Shown piece after piece: positions 22,546 to 36,700 of a stretch of DNA of 64,000 bases. Each line of letters starts with the position of its first letter. Positions within the stretch are counted from its first letter, which is position 1. The stretch comes from Viscum album. Lineage: Eukaryota > Streptophyta > Magnoliopsida > Santalales > Viscaceae. Position numbers and translations under genes: made by a program. The notes under the pieces were generated by a model. The model had not been told where the DNA came from, made no database searches, and worked only from the letters and a program-made list of their open reading frames with translations. The DNA lies in the NCBI GenBank assembly GCA_963277665.1, contig OY728130.1:1367708393-1367772392 (forward strand), given 5' to 3'.

Positions 22546-25390
22546 TATGTTTTCCACAAGCTTTATCCCACCCACATACACATGGGCCACACCAGCTGGG
22601 TCCTACATGATCTAGCCCACCTGCCCCCCCCCCCCATCCGAGCTTACACACGGCCCAACCCACCTCCCTAGTGGGCCATGACCCCTAATTTTTTATATAT
22701 ACCAATAAAAAAATACCGGTGTTAAAAATGATAAAAAATCGAAATAATTAAACACATAAAAAATAAAAATGAATAAATTTTAAAAAAAATATTAAAAAAT
22801 TTATTAATTAAATAGTTATTAATAAATTTAATACATATATATATAAATTATAAATATTAATAAATATTTTATATTAAATATCGATATATAAAATAAATAA
22901 ATTGAAATAATTAAACAAATAAAAATTAAAAATGACTAAATTTAAATAAAATATCAAAAATTTTATTAATTAAATAATTATTAAGAAAAATGAATAAATT
23001 TAATATATATATATATATAAATTATAAATATTAATAAATAATATATATTAAATATAGATATATAAAATGAATAAATTGTAGTAATTAAAAAACTAAAAAT
23101 GAATAAATTAAAAAATTGTTAAAAAAATTATTAATTAAATAGTTATTAATAAAAATGATTAAATTATATATCTATATATTAATTATAAATAGTAATAAAT
23201 AATATATATTAAATATAAATATATAAATGCATAAATGTAATAATTAATAACATATTAATGTCTTATTTATTTTTAATGGTTTTTATACATAATTATTCAT
23301 TAATATTTTTAATATTTTTAATATTGAAATATATTCACATATATATCTATATATATATATATATAATTTTTTTAAAAATTAGATTAATATAATACAAAAT
23401 ATTTATGATTACATTAAATAAGTCATATAATTAGTGAAAATGGTTTATAATTAAAAATTAATATTCATTAAAAATATTCATTAATTGTATCGAGTAATGA
23501 ACATTTAACTGAATGTCATTTTATTTTTCAATTTAACATATATCAAACATGTGTTACATTAATTTCACACATAAATATACATAATTAATGCATTTTTATA
23601 TATAATGCACACACACATAATATTTCTATAATTTATTCTGTTTTTAATATTAATTTTAGAATTGTATTTATTAAAATAATATATTTAATATATATTATGT
23701 TTCTAATTGGTAAATTTTATAATTTTTTATATTTTTATTCAATATATACTCTTTATTACTTTTTAATATTTTTTTGGAATTTATTTGTTTTTTATTCATT
23801 AATAATCTTAATTTTTTTTAATATTTCTCTAATTTATTCACTTTCAATTTTTCATTGTTTAAAATGTTTTTAACTTTATCCATTTTCAATATTTATTTAT
23901 ACATGTTTATTCATTAACATTTAATTTTTTTAATATAGTTGTAATTTATATAATTAATATGTATTCCTTTCCTTTTTAACATATATAAATATTCATTTTT
24001 ATTTTTTTAAAATATCTATATAATTAATAATAGTTATTCATTTTTAAAATTTAATCATTCTTATTATTATTATTATTTATTTCTTTAATAGACACTACAT
24101 ATTATATAATGTCATTATTCAATTTATCATATATCAAACTTGTACACACACACATAAAATAACTTCACACATAAATATCTACGTAATTAATGAAATCTTA
24201 TATAGAAACACATACACCTAATATTTATGTAATTTATTTAAATTTTAATATTCATTTTAGATTTTCATTTAATAACATAATATGTTTAATATATTATGCT
24301 TTTAATCGGAAATTTTTATTTATTTATTTTTAATATTATTACAATTAGTATTATTTATTCATTTTTAATATTTTTTATTTTTTATTTTCTGGAATTTAAT
24401 CATTTTCTAATATTTAGTTATTCATATTTATTTAAAAAAATTTAATATTTTCAATATGTATTCATATACATTTCATTATATATCTATATTATATTTTTTA
24501 ATAATTTTTATAATTAATAGAACTTATCAATTTTTTCAATATTTTACAAATTCTGCCCATTTTTAATTATTCAATTTCACTAATTTTTAACATTCATGCA
24601 TTTAAGATTATATATTCATTAATAATGTTTAAAATATATTTTTAAATAAATATTTATAAATAAATATATTTATAAATGTATATTTACTATATTTATAAAA
24701 TCATATATTTATAATTATAGATAAATATACATATTTTTTAAAAAGTATTTATATAATTATAAATAAATAATTATATATTTAAATAATTATAAAATTATAA
24801 TTAATATATTTACTATATTTATATTTATATTCATATATATTTATTATATATATATATAATTATATAAATATATATAATGATATAAATGTATTTATAATTA
24901 TAAATAAATAAATATAAATATATTTACAAATATATATATTTATAAATATATTTATAAATGTATATTTACTATATTTATAAAATGATAATTTTATAATTAT
25001 AAATAAATAAATATAATTTTCTAAAAAATTATTTATATAATTATAAATAAAAAAATTATATATTTAAATAATTATAAAATTAAAATAAATATATTTAAAT
25101 AATGAATATATTTAATATATTAATATTTATATTTATATTTATTTATTAAATATATAAATAATTACATAAATTTATATAATTATATAAATATATTTTTAAA
25201 TATATTCACAAATATATTTATTTATAATTATAAATATAAATATATATTTACAATTATATTCATAAATATATATTTACAATTATTTTAATATATTTATAAT
25301 TATATACATTTATAATTATTTATTTATTTATAATTATATACATTTAATTTTTTAATTATATTAATTATATTATTATAAATAATTATATAG
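22546..25390 (+). other. AT-rich CACTA spacer, no gene
   Basis: The first 150 bases continue the GC-richer CACTA flank and include a run of 12 C (22624-22635). From about 22690 to 25390 the sequence is almost pure A/T, built from variations of 'ataaatatat' and 'aattataaataaat'. Longer imperfect duplications are visible, for example near 24640-24800 against 24950-25090, and 22800-22900 against 22960-23090. There is no credible coding frame. The composition would fit a matrix-attachment-like or satellite-like spacer, but nothing specific shows a function. Confidence 0.6.
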
Positions 25391-25616
25391 GTCTTTATCA
25401 GCTCTAAACAAGTGCTCATAAAATTCATGGTTATTAGTGCTAAAGTTTTAGCACTGATAAAAATATCTTTATCAGCGCTAAAACTTTAGCGATGATAAAT
25501 ATAACTTTTATCAGTCCTTGTTTAGCACTGATAAAGAAGTATTTTAACAGTGCTTATTATTTTAGTGCCGATAAAACCCCTCTTTATGAGTGCTTTTTGG
25601 AAAGCGATGCTAAAAC
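25391..25616 (+). repeat. CACTA subterminal repeats, block B
   Basis: Repeated CTTTATCAG.GCTAAA and complements such as TTTAGCACTGATAAAG in both orientations. It is the same word as in blocks A and C but more diverged. It lies directly upstream of a pyrimidine-rich leader, as expected for the promoter-proximal edge of the CACTA 5' region. Confidence 0.7.
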
Positions 25617-25870
25617 CCTCCCTGATCTTTTAAAAAGAACCATAACCAAACCAATTTTCATCACACTATTAAAGCTCTCATGAAATTTCATATCTGCTGC
25701 TGCTCCCCCTCGATCTTCTCTCAGACGAATCAACTCTCAAATCTAAGGTATGTTATTTATTTCTCTTCCTCTCTCGTTGTTTATTTATTTTGGTTCAGCG
25801 GTGTGTGATAGTGTGGTGTTATCTTGGCTTAGTGGTCTCATGGTTTCATGTTTAGGAGTTTTATTGATGA
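25617..25870 (+). promoter_or_regulatory. Possible CACTA transcript leader with splice donor
   Basis: The CT-rich, non-AT-rich stretch 25690-25747 ends AAG|GTATGT, with the donor at 25748, followed by a T-rich intron-like sequence. Leaders with a first intron precede the coding part of many plant CACTA transposase genes. The gypsy element E1 inserted 123 bases into this putative intron. No TATA box or acceptor was fixed. Confidence 0.4.
25866..25870 (+). repeat. E1 target-site duplication, left copy (GATGA)
   Basis: GATGA before E1, and again at 36760-36764 after it. Confidence 0.88.
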
Positions 25871-28800
25871 TATAGAGACCCTATCCTTTTTCACATATCA
25901 TTGCCTAATTTTAAGCATAATTAACCATGAAATACAAATCATGGATTGTAAATTCTAGTGTCTTTAGAAGACTAAGTACATAATTAAAAAACATGAAACC
26001 AAAATAAAACCATCTTTTATTTAATCTCTATAATGAGCTCCTAACTTCCTTTGAGATCTTACATCTTTAGAGGATATCTTAGGGAATACATGAATAAAGG
26101 GATGAGCTTAAAAGCCCAGTAAGGGAATAAACATAGGAATAAAGCATAGCACATTGGTAAGAAGGCATAGCATGATGACATAAAAAGGAATGGAACATGA
26201 ATAATCATATGGAATCATAACATGTAGAACATGGGATCATTTAATCATGTAAAAATAGGAATTTGGTAGCAACATATAACATGACATAAACATGAGTCAC
26301 GACTAACTGCGAAGACTATATCACATGGTGTACAAAGTCCTGTAATGGATTAGGTTTACTCCCTAATTCCATACATGACGTCTCATGAGATTAAACATTA
26401 CTCAATGCATTAGAGTGCTATCTAGATGCACCCATCATAACATGTTCATGCATATGTGTGCCACATAAAGAATCAAACATAAATAATAAACATAAGGGTT
26501 AACCATGGAAAGAAATGGGTATCATAATCATGTTATAAAGCATAACCAAGGGGTGTATAATAATGGTATACAAGAAAGAATGGATTTAAATCATACTTAG
26601 AAATTTATAAGGAAAAATAGGAATATATCATGATAAATGATTTCCAACTAAAGTGAAAACATGTAAAAATAGTGTTTAGAAACTTTAGAAATGAGCCACT
26701 TCGATGCGGTTTAAAGAAAAATATAAAAGAGTCTTTAAATAGGACAAAGGCATAATTGTTTTCATAAACCAGAAATTAACTAAGATATTTATTCATGATA
26801 AAAATATTTATTTTATAAAAATATTGGTGGATTAAAATATATTATGGAGTGTACTTGAAAATGGGAAAGAAATTGGGAAGTTCCCTTTAATCAGACTCAC
26901 TTATTGGGAGGAATTAAGAAGGGAACCTTTTAAAACATGTATTTCCCCATCAAATAAGGATGAATTGATATGGATACATAATTTTGGAACATTCACATAT
27001 AATTTATAATAATTATATATGAATAATGTATAAATAAATTGGGATAAAGGGAGAGAAATCGTAACTCAAAGGAAAAATGGATGTTCAGAGAGATCCCTTA
27101 CCTTATGTCTGAATGTGTTCTGCAGTTACACTTAATGTCTTGGATAATCAAATTAGATTGATTAATTAATTAATTCAGAACCTATTATGCATATATTTGA
27201 TTTATTATAATTTTATTAAGTTCATTTTTGGCCATTTTGATGAGTTATAATGCTTATTTTTTTCATTTCAAGAGTATTTGTTTCATGGATTTCATGGTCC
27301 GTTTAATTATGTATAATTATGGAAGTTCTTGTAAAATGAAAGAAAAAATCCAGAAATGGAATGAAATTAAATGAAATGGTATTACTATACTTCAATAATT
27401 TTAAATTTTCCCATATATCATTTTATTTTCAGATATGATAATGATTCATTATATAAAATGTTAATGATAAACATTTAGTTTATTTTGTTGGTTTTTCGAT
27501 CATCACGAACTCATTTGTTTTATTATTTAATATTATGCATATATATTTGTTATAGAACATGGGAAAAGTTATAATATATATTTTAAATTATTTTTTAAAC
27601 ATTATAATGGTTTTATGACCAAATATGAAGTCGATAATGTAAAACAAAAAATCATCATCCATGAAGGCGGTGAATCGACACATCACAGATGATGTTTTCA
27701 TTTTTAGAATAAAAGGAGAAGATAAGATATTTGATGATGTATATTCCATTAAAATAATAAAATTCCTATATATGTATGATAATGGAGTTATCATGTCACT
27801 TTGTATAGGATATGTGAGGGGAGGATAAAAAATAAAAGAAATTAAAAGAGAAAGAAGAAGGATTTTACCTCTTGAATATTGTCTCCTTGAGAACCTCTTT
27901 ACGACACATAGAATTGGTATTTTGGTGAGACCAGCTAAACCAGAACCTAGGGAAGAGGCTTGGGATATGAGTTGGAAATAATATTATCAATCTTCTAATA
28001 TTATAATGTGTGAGGATAATAGGTGGTGAGGGGTATTATTTATAAGGGTAGGAGAGGGGCGTTTTTTATTATTTTATTAATTTATTTATTATTTTAGTTC
28101 AAGACTATTAATAGTGTTGATTCTTATGAATATTTAAAATAAATAGAGAATTTGAGTTCGATATAACAGGAACTTACATCATCCATGAATTAACCATCAC
28201 TCAAAAATTCATTTATTTACTTATAATGTTAAATACCGTAAATTATTGTATTTCACTATTCACCAAAAATTCAACTATTTTAGAAAAATGCCCAAAATTA
28301 ACCCCATCCATTTTTTTGTGTAGATTTAAAAAATGAAATCCATTTTATGAAAATAATTTTCTAAATATTATAAATTTAATTTTAAATTAAAATTATCATT
28401 TATTCAAAACATATTGCTTTTAATATTATAATTGCTTTTATGACACTTTGAAAAAATTATTAAGGTATCATAAAATTATATTATAATTATAATATAACAA
28501 AATATTGATTTTGAATCTATTTTATGAAAATAAATTATCTTTTAAATCATTATATTAATTATAAAATTGTAAATAAACATTTACGTTTCACAAAAATACC
28601 AACACTTAATTCAACATTTTTAAAACATTTATTTACTTATAATATGACATAAATATATCATACTTTCATTTATATGATTCATAAATTTTATTTATACTTT
28701 CATGAATATTTTATCATTAATAATGTGTTTTATTTTTACATCTTTGTTCGTGAGTGCAGTCATTCTAGTGGATCGAGCATATCCAAATTTTCCTATTCTT

Positions 28801-28957
28801 ATTATCTTATTTTCTATTTATTGTCCCATTATAATTATTGAGATTTTTCTTAACTAAGGTATCATTATTCATTTATTAGGATAATGCTTTTATTGGGTTC
28901 CCTATGTGATGTATTATAAAAAAGGAAATTTCATTGATAAAATTACGAGTCGTTACA
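25871..28957 (-). repeat. E1 3' LTR
   Basis: 3,087 bp. On the minus strand it runs TGTAACGACTCG...GGTCTCTATA. A TATA box is at 28037-28044 (rc). A stem-loop with arms CATCATC (27653-27659) and GATGATG (27688-27694) lies about 350 bases downstream of it. The 'ttactgggctttt.agctcatccc' block (rc, near 26100) is shared with the LTRs at 119 and 33705. No coding frame is supported. Confidence 0.85.
28037..28044 (-). promoter_or_regulatory. TATA box of the E1 3' LTR
   Basis: TATAAATA on the minus strand. The matching site in the 5' LTR (near 35850) has decayed to TACAAATA. Confidence 0.55.
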
Positions 28958-28970
28958 TTATTCCCCCTTA
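28958..28970 (-). other. Polypurine tract of E1
   Basis: TAAGGGGGAATAA on the minus strand, ending exactly at the TGTAACG LTR start. Confidence 0.85.
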
Positions 28971-31900
28971 TGAAATTCCACCCTTGAAATTTTGTTTTAC
29001 ATACTAAAGTGAAAACATGTGAGGGAGCTTCTCCTTCATTGATTCCTTTAGTTACCATATTTCCTTTTTTACTTATGGTTCTTCCATAGTACTTTGACCA
29101 GGTGAGTAGTCTTGTTGCATAGAACTTTATCTTTACAGTGTAAGATCTTCATCGGCTACTCATTGTAAGAGAGATCATTTTCCAACTATACCGCCTCTAA
29201 ATTTAGTACATGTGAGGAATCTAGTATATAATTCCTCAATAGGATTACATGTAATATATCATGTACTTGAGACATAGTTGGTGGAAGTGCTAGTAGATAG
29301 GCCACAACTCCAACATGATCAACAATCTCAAAGGGGTCGATGTACCTGGGACTTAGCTTTCCTTTCATTCCAAATCTCATTATCCTCTTCCATAGATATA
29401 TGTGAAGGAATACCATGTCTCCAACCTTAAACTCTAGGTCCCATCGATGATTATATTCATATATCTTCTATAAAATTTGGTCTTCCTTGATGTGATGTTG
29501 AATGCTTTTCATCTTTTCTACCATTTCTTCAACCATTTTAGGTCTTAACAGTTTATCTTCACTAACTTCATCCTAGTATGCTAGTGTTCTACATCTTTTC
29601 CCATAAATAGATTCATATAGATCCATTTGGGTTCTCGATTGAAAACAATTTTTGTAATATAACTTTACTAGAGGTATATGTTGGTCCCATCCTCCCTTAA
29701 AGTCTATAGAACATGCTCTCAACATGTCTTCCAGTTTCTAAATAGTCTTCTTAGATTGATCATCAGTTTGAGGATGATAAGTTGTATTGAAGTTCAACTT
29801 AGTGTTTATATCATGTTGGGGACTTTTCCAAAACTTGGAGGTAAATATAAGATCTCAATCAGATAAAATCGATAGTGGTACTCCATAAAGACTCACTGCT
29901 TCTTTGATATATATCTGTGAAGGTTTATCAAGTGATAAGTCGTCTCGAATTATGATAAAGTGGGGTGTATTTGTAAGACGATCCACAATGAACCATATAA
30001 CATCTTTTCTTCTGGATGTATTTGGAATTCTGGTGACAAATTCCATGGTGATGTGTTCTTATTTCCATGTTGGTATGGGTAATGATTGCATCATCCCCTT
30101 AGAATTTTTCCTTTCATCCTTCACTTTCTGACATACCAAACAATTTTATGTATATTCAGCTATATCCTTCTTCATATTGTCCCACCAATAATGATCTTAT
30201 AGATATCAATACATCTTTGTGATCCCTAGGTGAATAGAGGAAGTTGATCTATGTACATAATTCATAGGATCTTTCTTTATCTCTTAATTGGATGATACAC
30301 ATAATTGTGACCCAAATCTTATGACTCCTTCCTCGTTAATTTTGAACCCTAAGGATTTCCCATTTTTGATAGCTTCCATCTTTTTCTGAATTTTCTCATC
30401 ATTTCTTTGAGTATAATTTATTTTCTCCATAAGGGATGGTCGAGTAATAATTTGAGAAAGTAATGATGATGTGCCTTCTTTTATGATTCCCATGTCTATC
30501 CTTTAAAAGTCTAATAATATTGGATCCTTCTCAATTCTCATCATTGATAAATTTGCAGGATCCTTTTTACTTAGAGCGTCTTCCACTTTATTTTCTTTAC
30601 CAGGATGATAGTGGATTGAGAAGTCATAAAACTTCATGATATATAATCATATTCATTGGCTCATATTAATCACATTCTATGTAAATATATATTTTAGGTT
30701 CTTATGATCAGTATATATATCACATTTATCCCCATAGAGATAATACTGCCAAATTTTCAATGCGAAGATAATAGCCACCCACTCCAGATCATGTGTGGGA
30801 TAGTTTTTCTCGTGAGATTTCATCTTCCTTGAGTCATAGTCTATCACTTTATCATTTTTCATCAGTAAACAACCTAATACCTTATTTTAAGTATCATTAT
30901 ATACCATAAATATTTCCCCACATGTCGGAAGTCTGAGTACTAGTTTAGTGATAAGACTCCTTGTAAACTCTTTAAATCAGTCTTCACATTCACCGGTCTA
31001 GACAAAATTTACTCCCTTCTGATTCATCTTGGTTAGTGGGTTTGAAAATTATGATAAGTTCTTCAAAAATCATCAGTAATACCCAGATAGACCAAGGAAA
31101 CTATGGATCTCCATTAAAAATGTTGGTCTGGGCCACTCCTTAATTACCTTTGTTTTAGAAGGGTTCACGGATATTACATTGTTGGTGATAATATACCCCA
31201 AGAATGATACTTCCTCCATCCAAAACTCACATTTAATATAATTTTCATATATTCTCTCCCTTCACAATGTATTTATCACATTATTCAAATTCTCCTCATT
31301 CTCCTCCTTGATTTTGGAGTATATTAGAATATCATCGATAAAAACTACCACAAATTTGTCAAGGTAATCTCTAAAGAATATATTCATTAAGTCCATTAAA
31401 ATTATTAGAGCATTAGTGAGTCTAAAGAGAATCAATATAATATCATATTTTCTATACCTAGTTCAAAAGGTATTCTTGGTAATATATTCCTTCTTCACTT
31501 TTAATTGGTGATATCCATACCAAATTTTCACCTTAGAGAAATATTTGGCCCCACATAGTTGATCGAACAAGTCATATATCTGTGGTAGGGGATACTTGTT
31601 CTTTTTTTTTTTGAAGTTCATGATAATCAATGCAGAGGCGCATTGATCCATCCTTCTTCTTGATGAATAGGACTGGTGCACCCCATATTGAATCACTTGG
31701 GCATATAAAACCCTTGTCTATATTCTCTTGTAATTTATTCTTCAGTTCTTCCAACTCAATGGTGGATATTCTGCAAGGATTATTTGATATAAGTAGATAT
31801 CCAAGAATAAGTTCAATCAAGAACTCAACCTATTGGTCAAGAGGAAGACTAGGAAATTCTTTAGGGAATACATCAGTGTAGTCCCTCATAATGGGAAGGT

Positions 31901-32400
31901 ATTCAAGAATTATTCTCTCCTTTGTCTCAATCATTTGAGATCGATATGATTGTTCATAAGTAAATAATATCCAAAATTGATATGATGGTTCTAAAGGAGA
32001 TTCATCCTCCTCTTTACACTTGTACATAATTCAAGGATGCCTTGGGATGTGAAGATTAACCTCCCTTTATCGACTGTTGATGATGGATTTATATAAAGAT
32101 AGCTAATCCATGCCCAATATAGCATCAAACTCTACCAAAGGAAGTATGATAACATTTTATGGGAGGTTTAGTCCACAAAAATTAATCAGAGAGGAGTTAT
32201 ATACTTTGGATGAAATAATTTCCCCATTTTCTGTTCTCACAGATAACTCAACCTCCATATTTTGAGGTGGTGTTTGAGTAGTTCTACTAAACTTGCAGGA
32301 TATAAAAGAATCCATAGAACTATAATAAAATAATTTATTCACTATTCTTGAATGATTAAAGAGTGTACCTATCAACACATCATTATCAGGATCCACCTCA
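28971..32400 (-). pseudogene. pol: E1 gypsy pol remnant (protease, RT, RNase H, integrase)
   Basis: Reading on the minus strand from high to low coordinates. A protease remnant lies near 32157-32396, with S-F-I-S kept but the D-S-G active site lost. RT runs about 31820-31200: [28 protein letters not shown], and an intact F-I-D-D catalytic box at 31330-31341. RNase H includes Y-P-T-H-D-L-E-W and Y-T-D-H-K-N-L-K at 30862-30677, ending near 30540 with H-Y-H-P-G-K-E-N-K-V-E-D-A-L-S. Integrase core lies at 30046-29855 (D-R-L-T-N-T-P-H-F, G-V-P-L-S-I-L-S-D), and the integrase C-terminal domain at 29416-29186 (K-G-K-L-S-P-R-Y-I). A decayed tail follows to the PPT. Many stops and frameshifts break it, so no product is expected. 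Confidence 0.85.
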
Positions 32401-32499
32401 GTAGTATTGATATCATATACCCTTCCTTGTTTCCTTGGAGGTTGTTATTGTTTATTACCTCTGACAACCCTTGTCTTAGGGAATTGGATCACATAATTC

Positions 32500-33470
32500 C
32501 CATGTTCCTTATAGTTGAAACAATACACTACAGGTTGAGTGTTGATATGAAACTTCCTTTATTCTTCCACATTTGTGGGCTTCTTCATACCCCTTCAACA
32601 ATAATTAGCTCGATGTCCCTCTCTTCCAAATTTAAAGCATCTCCTGGTTCCCTTGAGATAGTTCCCAAGATGTTTCTTCCCACACTTTTGATACATGGGA
32701 TGTTGGATTTTCTTTCCATCATCATATTTATCTTTCGATCCTACCATATTAAACTCTATTTTCCACTTTTTATCTCTAAGAGCACAATGGACAATCTACT
32801 CATAGCTATCAAAGTATCAAATCACCAAGAATTTTCATAGACTCGGATTTAGTCCACTAAATAAGAGATTCACTTTTCTTTTAGTGTTCATGAAAAAGAT
32901 GGAGGGCTATCATGAAAGTCTTGTGAATTTTTCTTTATACTCCCAGATAAACTCGCCTTCCTTTTTCTTCAGTCTAAGGAACTCCCTCTCTATATTAATA
33001 TAGAGAGTTTGGGGAAAATATTTATTGAAAAATATTTTATCGAATGCTTCCCATTACATGGAATCAATTTCCTCCTCAGACTTCATGTTCTTAATTAGTT
33101 TCCACCATTGATCAGCTTCCACATCAAAATTATAGACCCCCAACACAACTTTCTCTTCTTTTGAGCACTGGAGGACAGAGAATATCTTCTCAATGGAGTT
33201 AATCCATTGTTCTGTGAAGAGGGAATCAGAAGATCAACTAAATATGGAATTTCTTTTTCACATAAAGGAGTAAAACTCAAATTTATATATCTTAGGATAA
33301 GGAGGTATTTTCACATGATTCGGGTTATTATTCATAACTTGATCCAGTTGTTCTAGTACTATCATGAAGTTTTGATTGCCCGTTCCCATCAGATTTGGAA
33401 TTTCATTAGGGAAATTGTCACATTGCCTATTACATTTATTATTGGAATAGTTTCTCCTATTTATTTCCAT
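32500..33470 (-). pseudogene. gag: E1 gypsy gag remnant
   Basis: A start Met at 33470 opens a 70-codon stretch (M-E-I-N-R-R-N-Y). Frame-hopping then gives the retrotransposon gag domain near 33200-32850 (W-I-N-S-I-E-K-I-F, A-D-Q-W-W-K-L, F-F-N-K-Y-F-P, K-E-G-E-F-I-W-E-Y). A CCHC knuckle lies at 32598-32639: C-F-K-F-G-R-E-G-H-R-A-N-Y-C, with the second Cys changed to Phe. Several stops interrupt it. Confidence 0.75.
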
Positions 33471-33704
33471 TAAATAAGAAAATGAAAGTACAATTAGTGG
33501 GGATTGGATACTTAGATATTAATCATATAAAAATAAAACTTTAAACATAGAAGTATAAACTTTAAAATTAAAAGTATACCCTAACATGTGATTCCCTAAG
33601 TTTCAATCTAGGTTATCCGTGGTGATATAAGTATCCCTAAGGTTATTAATAAAGTCTCTGAGTCCTAATAACCAAAACTAACTAGACTGTGCTCTGAAAA
33701 AAAC

Positions 33705-36700
33705 TATAGTGACCCTATCCTTTTACACATATTATTACATGATTTTAAGCATAATTAACCATCAAATACAAACCAAGGATCACAAAGTCTGGTGTCTTTA
33801 GAAGACTAGGTACATAATTAGAAAACATGAAACCAAAATAAAATCATATTTTATTTAATATCCATAATGATATCCTAAATTCCTTTGAGATGTTACATCT
33901 ATATAGGATATTCTAGGGAATACATGAACAAAGGGATTAGCTAAAATCCTAGTAATTGAATAAACATAGAAATAAAGTATAGCACATGGGTTATAAGGAA
34001 TAACATAAAAACGTAAAAAAGGAATAGTACATAAATAATCATATGGAATCATAAAATTTATAATATAGGATCATGTAATCATAGAAATATAGGACTGTGG
34101 AAGAAACATATAACATGACATAAACATGAGTCAAGGCTAACTGTCAAGACTATATCACATGGTGGACAAAGTCCCATAATGGATTAGGTTTACTCTATAA
34201 TCCCATACATGACGTCTCATGAGACTAAACATTACCAAACATATTGGATCACTATCTGAACACATCCATCATAACATGTTCATGAATATTTTTTCCACAT
34301 GGAGAATCAAACATAAGGGTTTCCCATAGAAAGAAATGGGTATCGTAATCATGTCATAAAGCATAACCAAGGGGTGTATCATAATGGTGTACAAGAAAGA
34401 ATAGATTTAAATAATACTTGGAAATTAATAATGGATAATAAGAATATATCAATATAAATTATGTCCAACTTAAGTGAAAACATGTAAAAATAGTGTTTAA
34501 GAAACTTTAGAAATTATCAACTTCAGTGTGGTTTAAGGGAAAATATAAAAGAGCCTTTAAAGTGAAAAAAGACATAATTGTTTGTATAAAAATATAAATG
34601 AACTAAGATAGTTTTTCATGATAAAAATAGATATTTTATAAAAATATTTGTGGATTAAAATATATTATGTAGTGTAATTTAAAATGGGTAAGAAATTGGG
34701 AAGTTCCTTTTAATCACGCTCGCTTATCGAGAGGAATTGAGAATGGAACCTTTTAAAAAATGTATTTCCCCATAAAATAAGGATGAATTGATCTAGATAC
34801 ATAAGTTTGGAACATATACACAGAATTTAGAAGAATTATATATAAATAATAAATAAATACACTAGGTTAAAGAGAGATAAAGCGTAACCTGAAGGAAAAA
34901 TGGAGGTTTAGAGAGATCCCTTACCTTATGTCTGAATGTATTATGTAGTTACACTTAATGTCCTGGATAATAAAATTAGATCCATTAATTAATTAATCAA
35001 GAACCTATTATAGATATATTTTATTTATTATAATTTTATTAAGTTTTTTTATTGCCATTTTGATGAGTTATAAGGTTTAATTTTGTCGTTCTGGGAGCGT
35101 TCATTTCATGGATTTCATGGTCGGTTTAATTGTGTATAATTATGGAAGTTCTTATAAAATGAAAGAAAAACTCAAGAAGTGGGATGAAATGGTATTAATA
35201 TAATTACATAATTTTAAATTTTCCCATATATCATTTTGTTTTCAGATATGAGAATTATTCATTAGATAAAATGTTGATGATAAACGTTTAATTTATTTTG
35301 GCGGTTTTTCGATCATCACAAACTCATTTAATTTATTATTTAATATTATGCATATATATTTGTTCCAGAACATAGAAAAATTTATAATATACATTTTAAA
35401 ATCTTTTTTAATCACTATAATGGTTTTAATACCATCCATGAAGGTGGTAATGGAAAATAAAAAATTATCATCCATGAAGGTGGTGAATCGACACATCACT
35501 GACAATGTTTTAATTTTTACAATAAAAAGATAAGAGAAGAGATTTGATGATGAATATTACATTAAAAAAATAAAATTCCAGTATATGTATGATATTATAT
35601 TTATCATACCACTTTGGATAGGTTATGTAAGGGGAGGATCAGAAAAGAAAAGAAATTAAAAGAGAAAGAAGGAGGATTTTACCTCTTGAATATCATCTTC
35701 TTGAGATCCTCCTTAAGGAATGTGGAATTGGTATTTTGGTGAGACCAAGAATACCATAAAATGGGTAAAAGTATTGGGAGAGGAATTTTTAATAATATTA
35801 TCAAAATAAAAATCTTATAAGGTGTGAGGTGAAGAGGTGGTGAGGGGTGGTATTTGTAAGGGGGGAGAGGGGTGTTTTTATTATTTTATTCATTTGTTTA
35901 TTATTTTGGCTCAATACTATAAATAGTGTTGATTATTTTGACTAATTACAATAACACTATCATTTTAGTTCGAGATAATGGGCACTTACATCATCCATGA
36001 CTCAAAAATTCATTTTTTTACTTATAATGTTAAATATCGTAAATTACCGTATTTCACTATTCACAAAAAATCAACTATTTTAGAAAAATCCAAAAAAATA
36101 ACCCCAATAATTTTTAGACATGTAGATTTAAAAAATGGAATCTATTTTAAAAAATAATTTTCTAAATATAAAAAATTTAATTTCTAATTGAAATAATCAT
36201 TTATTCAAAAAATATCGATATTAATATTATTACTATTTTTATGTCACTTTGAAAAATTAATTAAGGTCTCATAAAATTATATTATAATTATAATACAACA
36301 AAATATTAATTTATGAATCTATTTTATGAAAATAAATTATCTTTTAAATCATTATATTAATTATAAAATTGTAAATAAACATTTACCTTTCACAAAAATA
36401 TAAACACTTAATTTATCATTTTTAAAACATTTATTTACTTATAACATGATATAAATATACCATATTTTCATTTATAAGATAACTAAATTTTATTTATACT
36501 TTCATGATTATTTTATTATTAACATTGTGTTTTATTTATATAGCTTTGTTCGCGAGTGTGGTTATTCCAGTGGATCGAGCATATCCAAAAAAATTTATTC
36601 TTGTTATCTTATTTTCTATTTATTGCCCCATTGTAGTTATTGGTTTGTTTTTTGACTAAAGATTTATTCTTCATTTATGAGGATAATTTTTTTATTGGGT

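Noticed and set aside
32352..32840. 162-codon + strand frame
   Set aside because: It is antisense to the E1 gag and protease region, which is recognised on the minus strand by its zinc knuckle and domain order.
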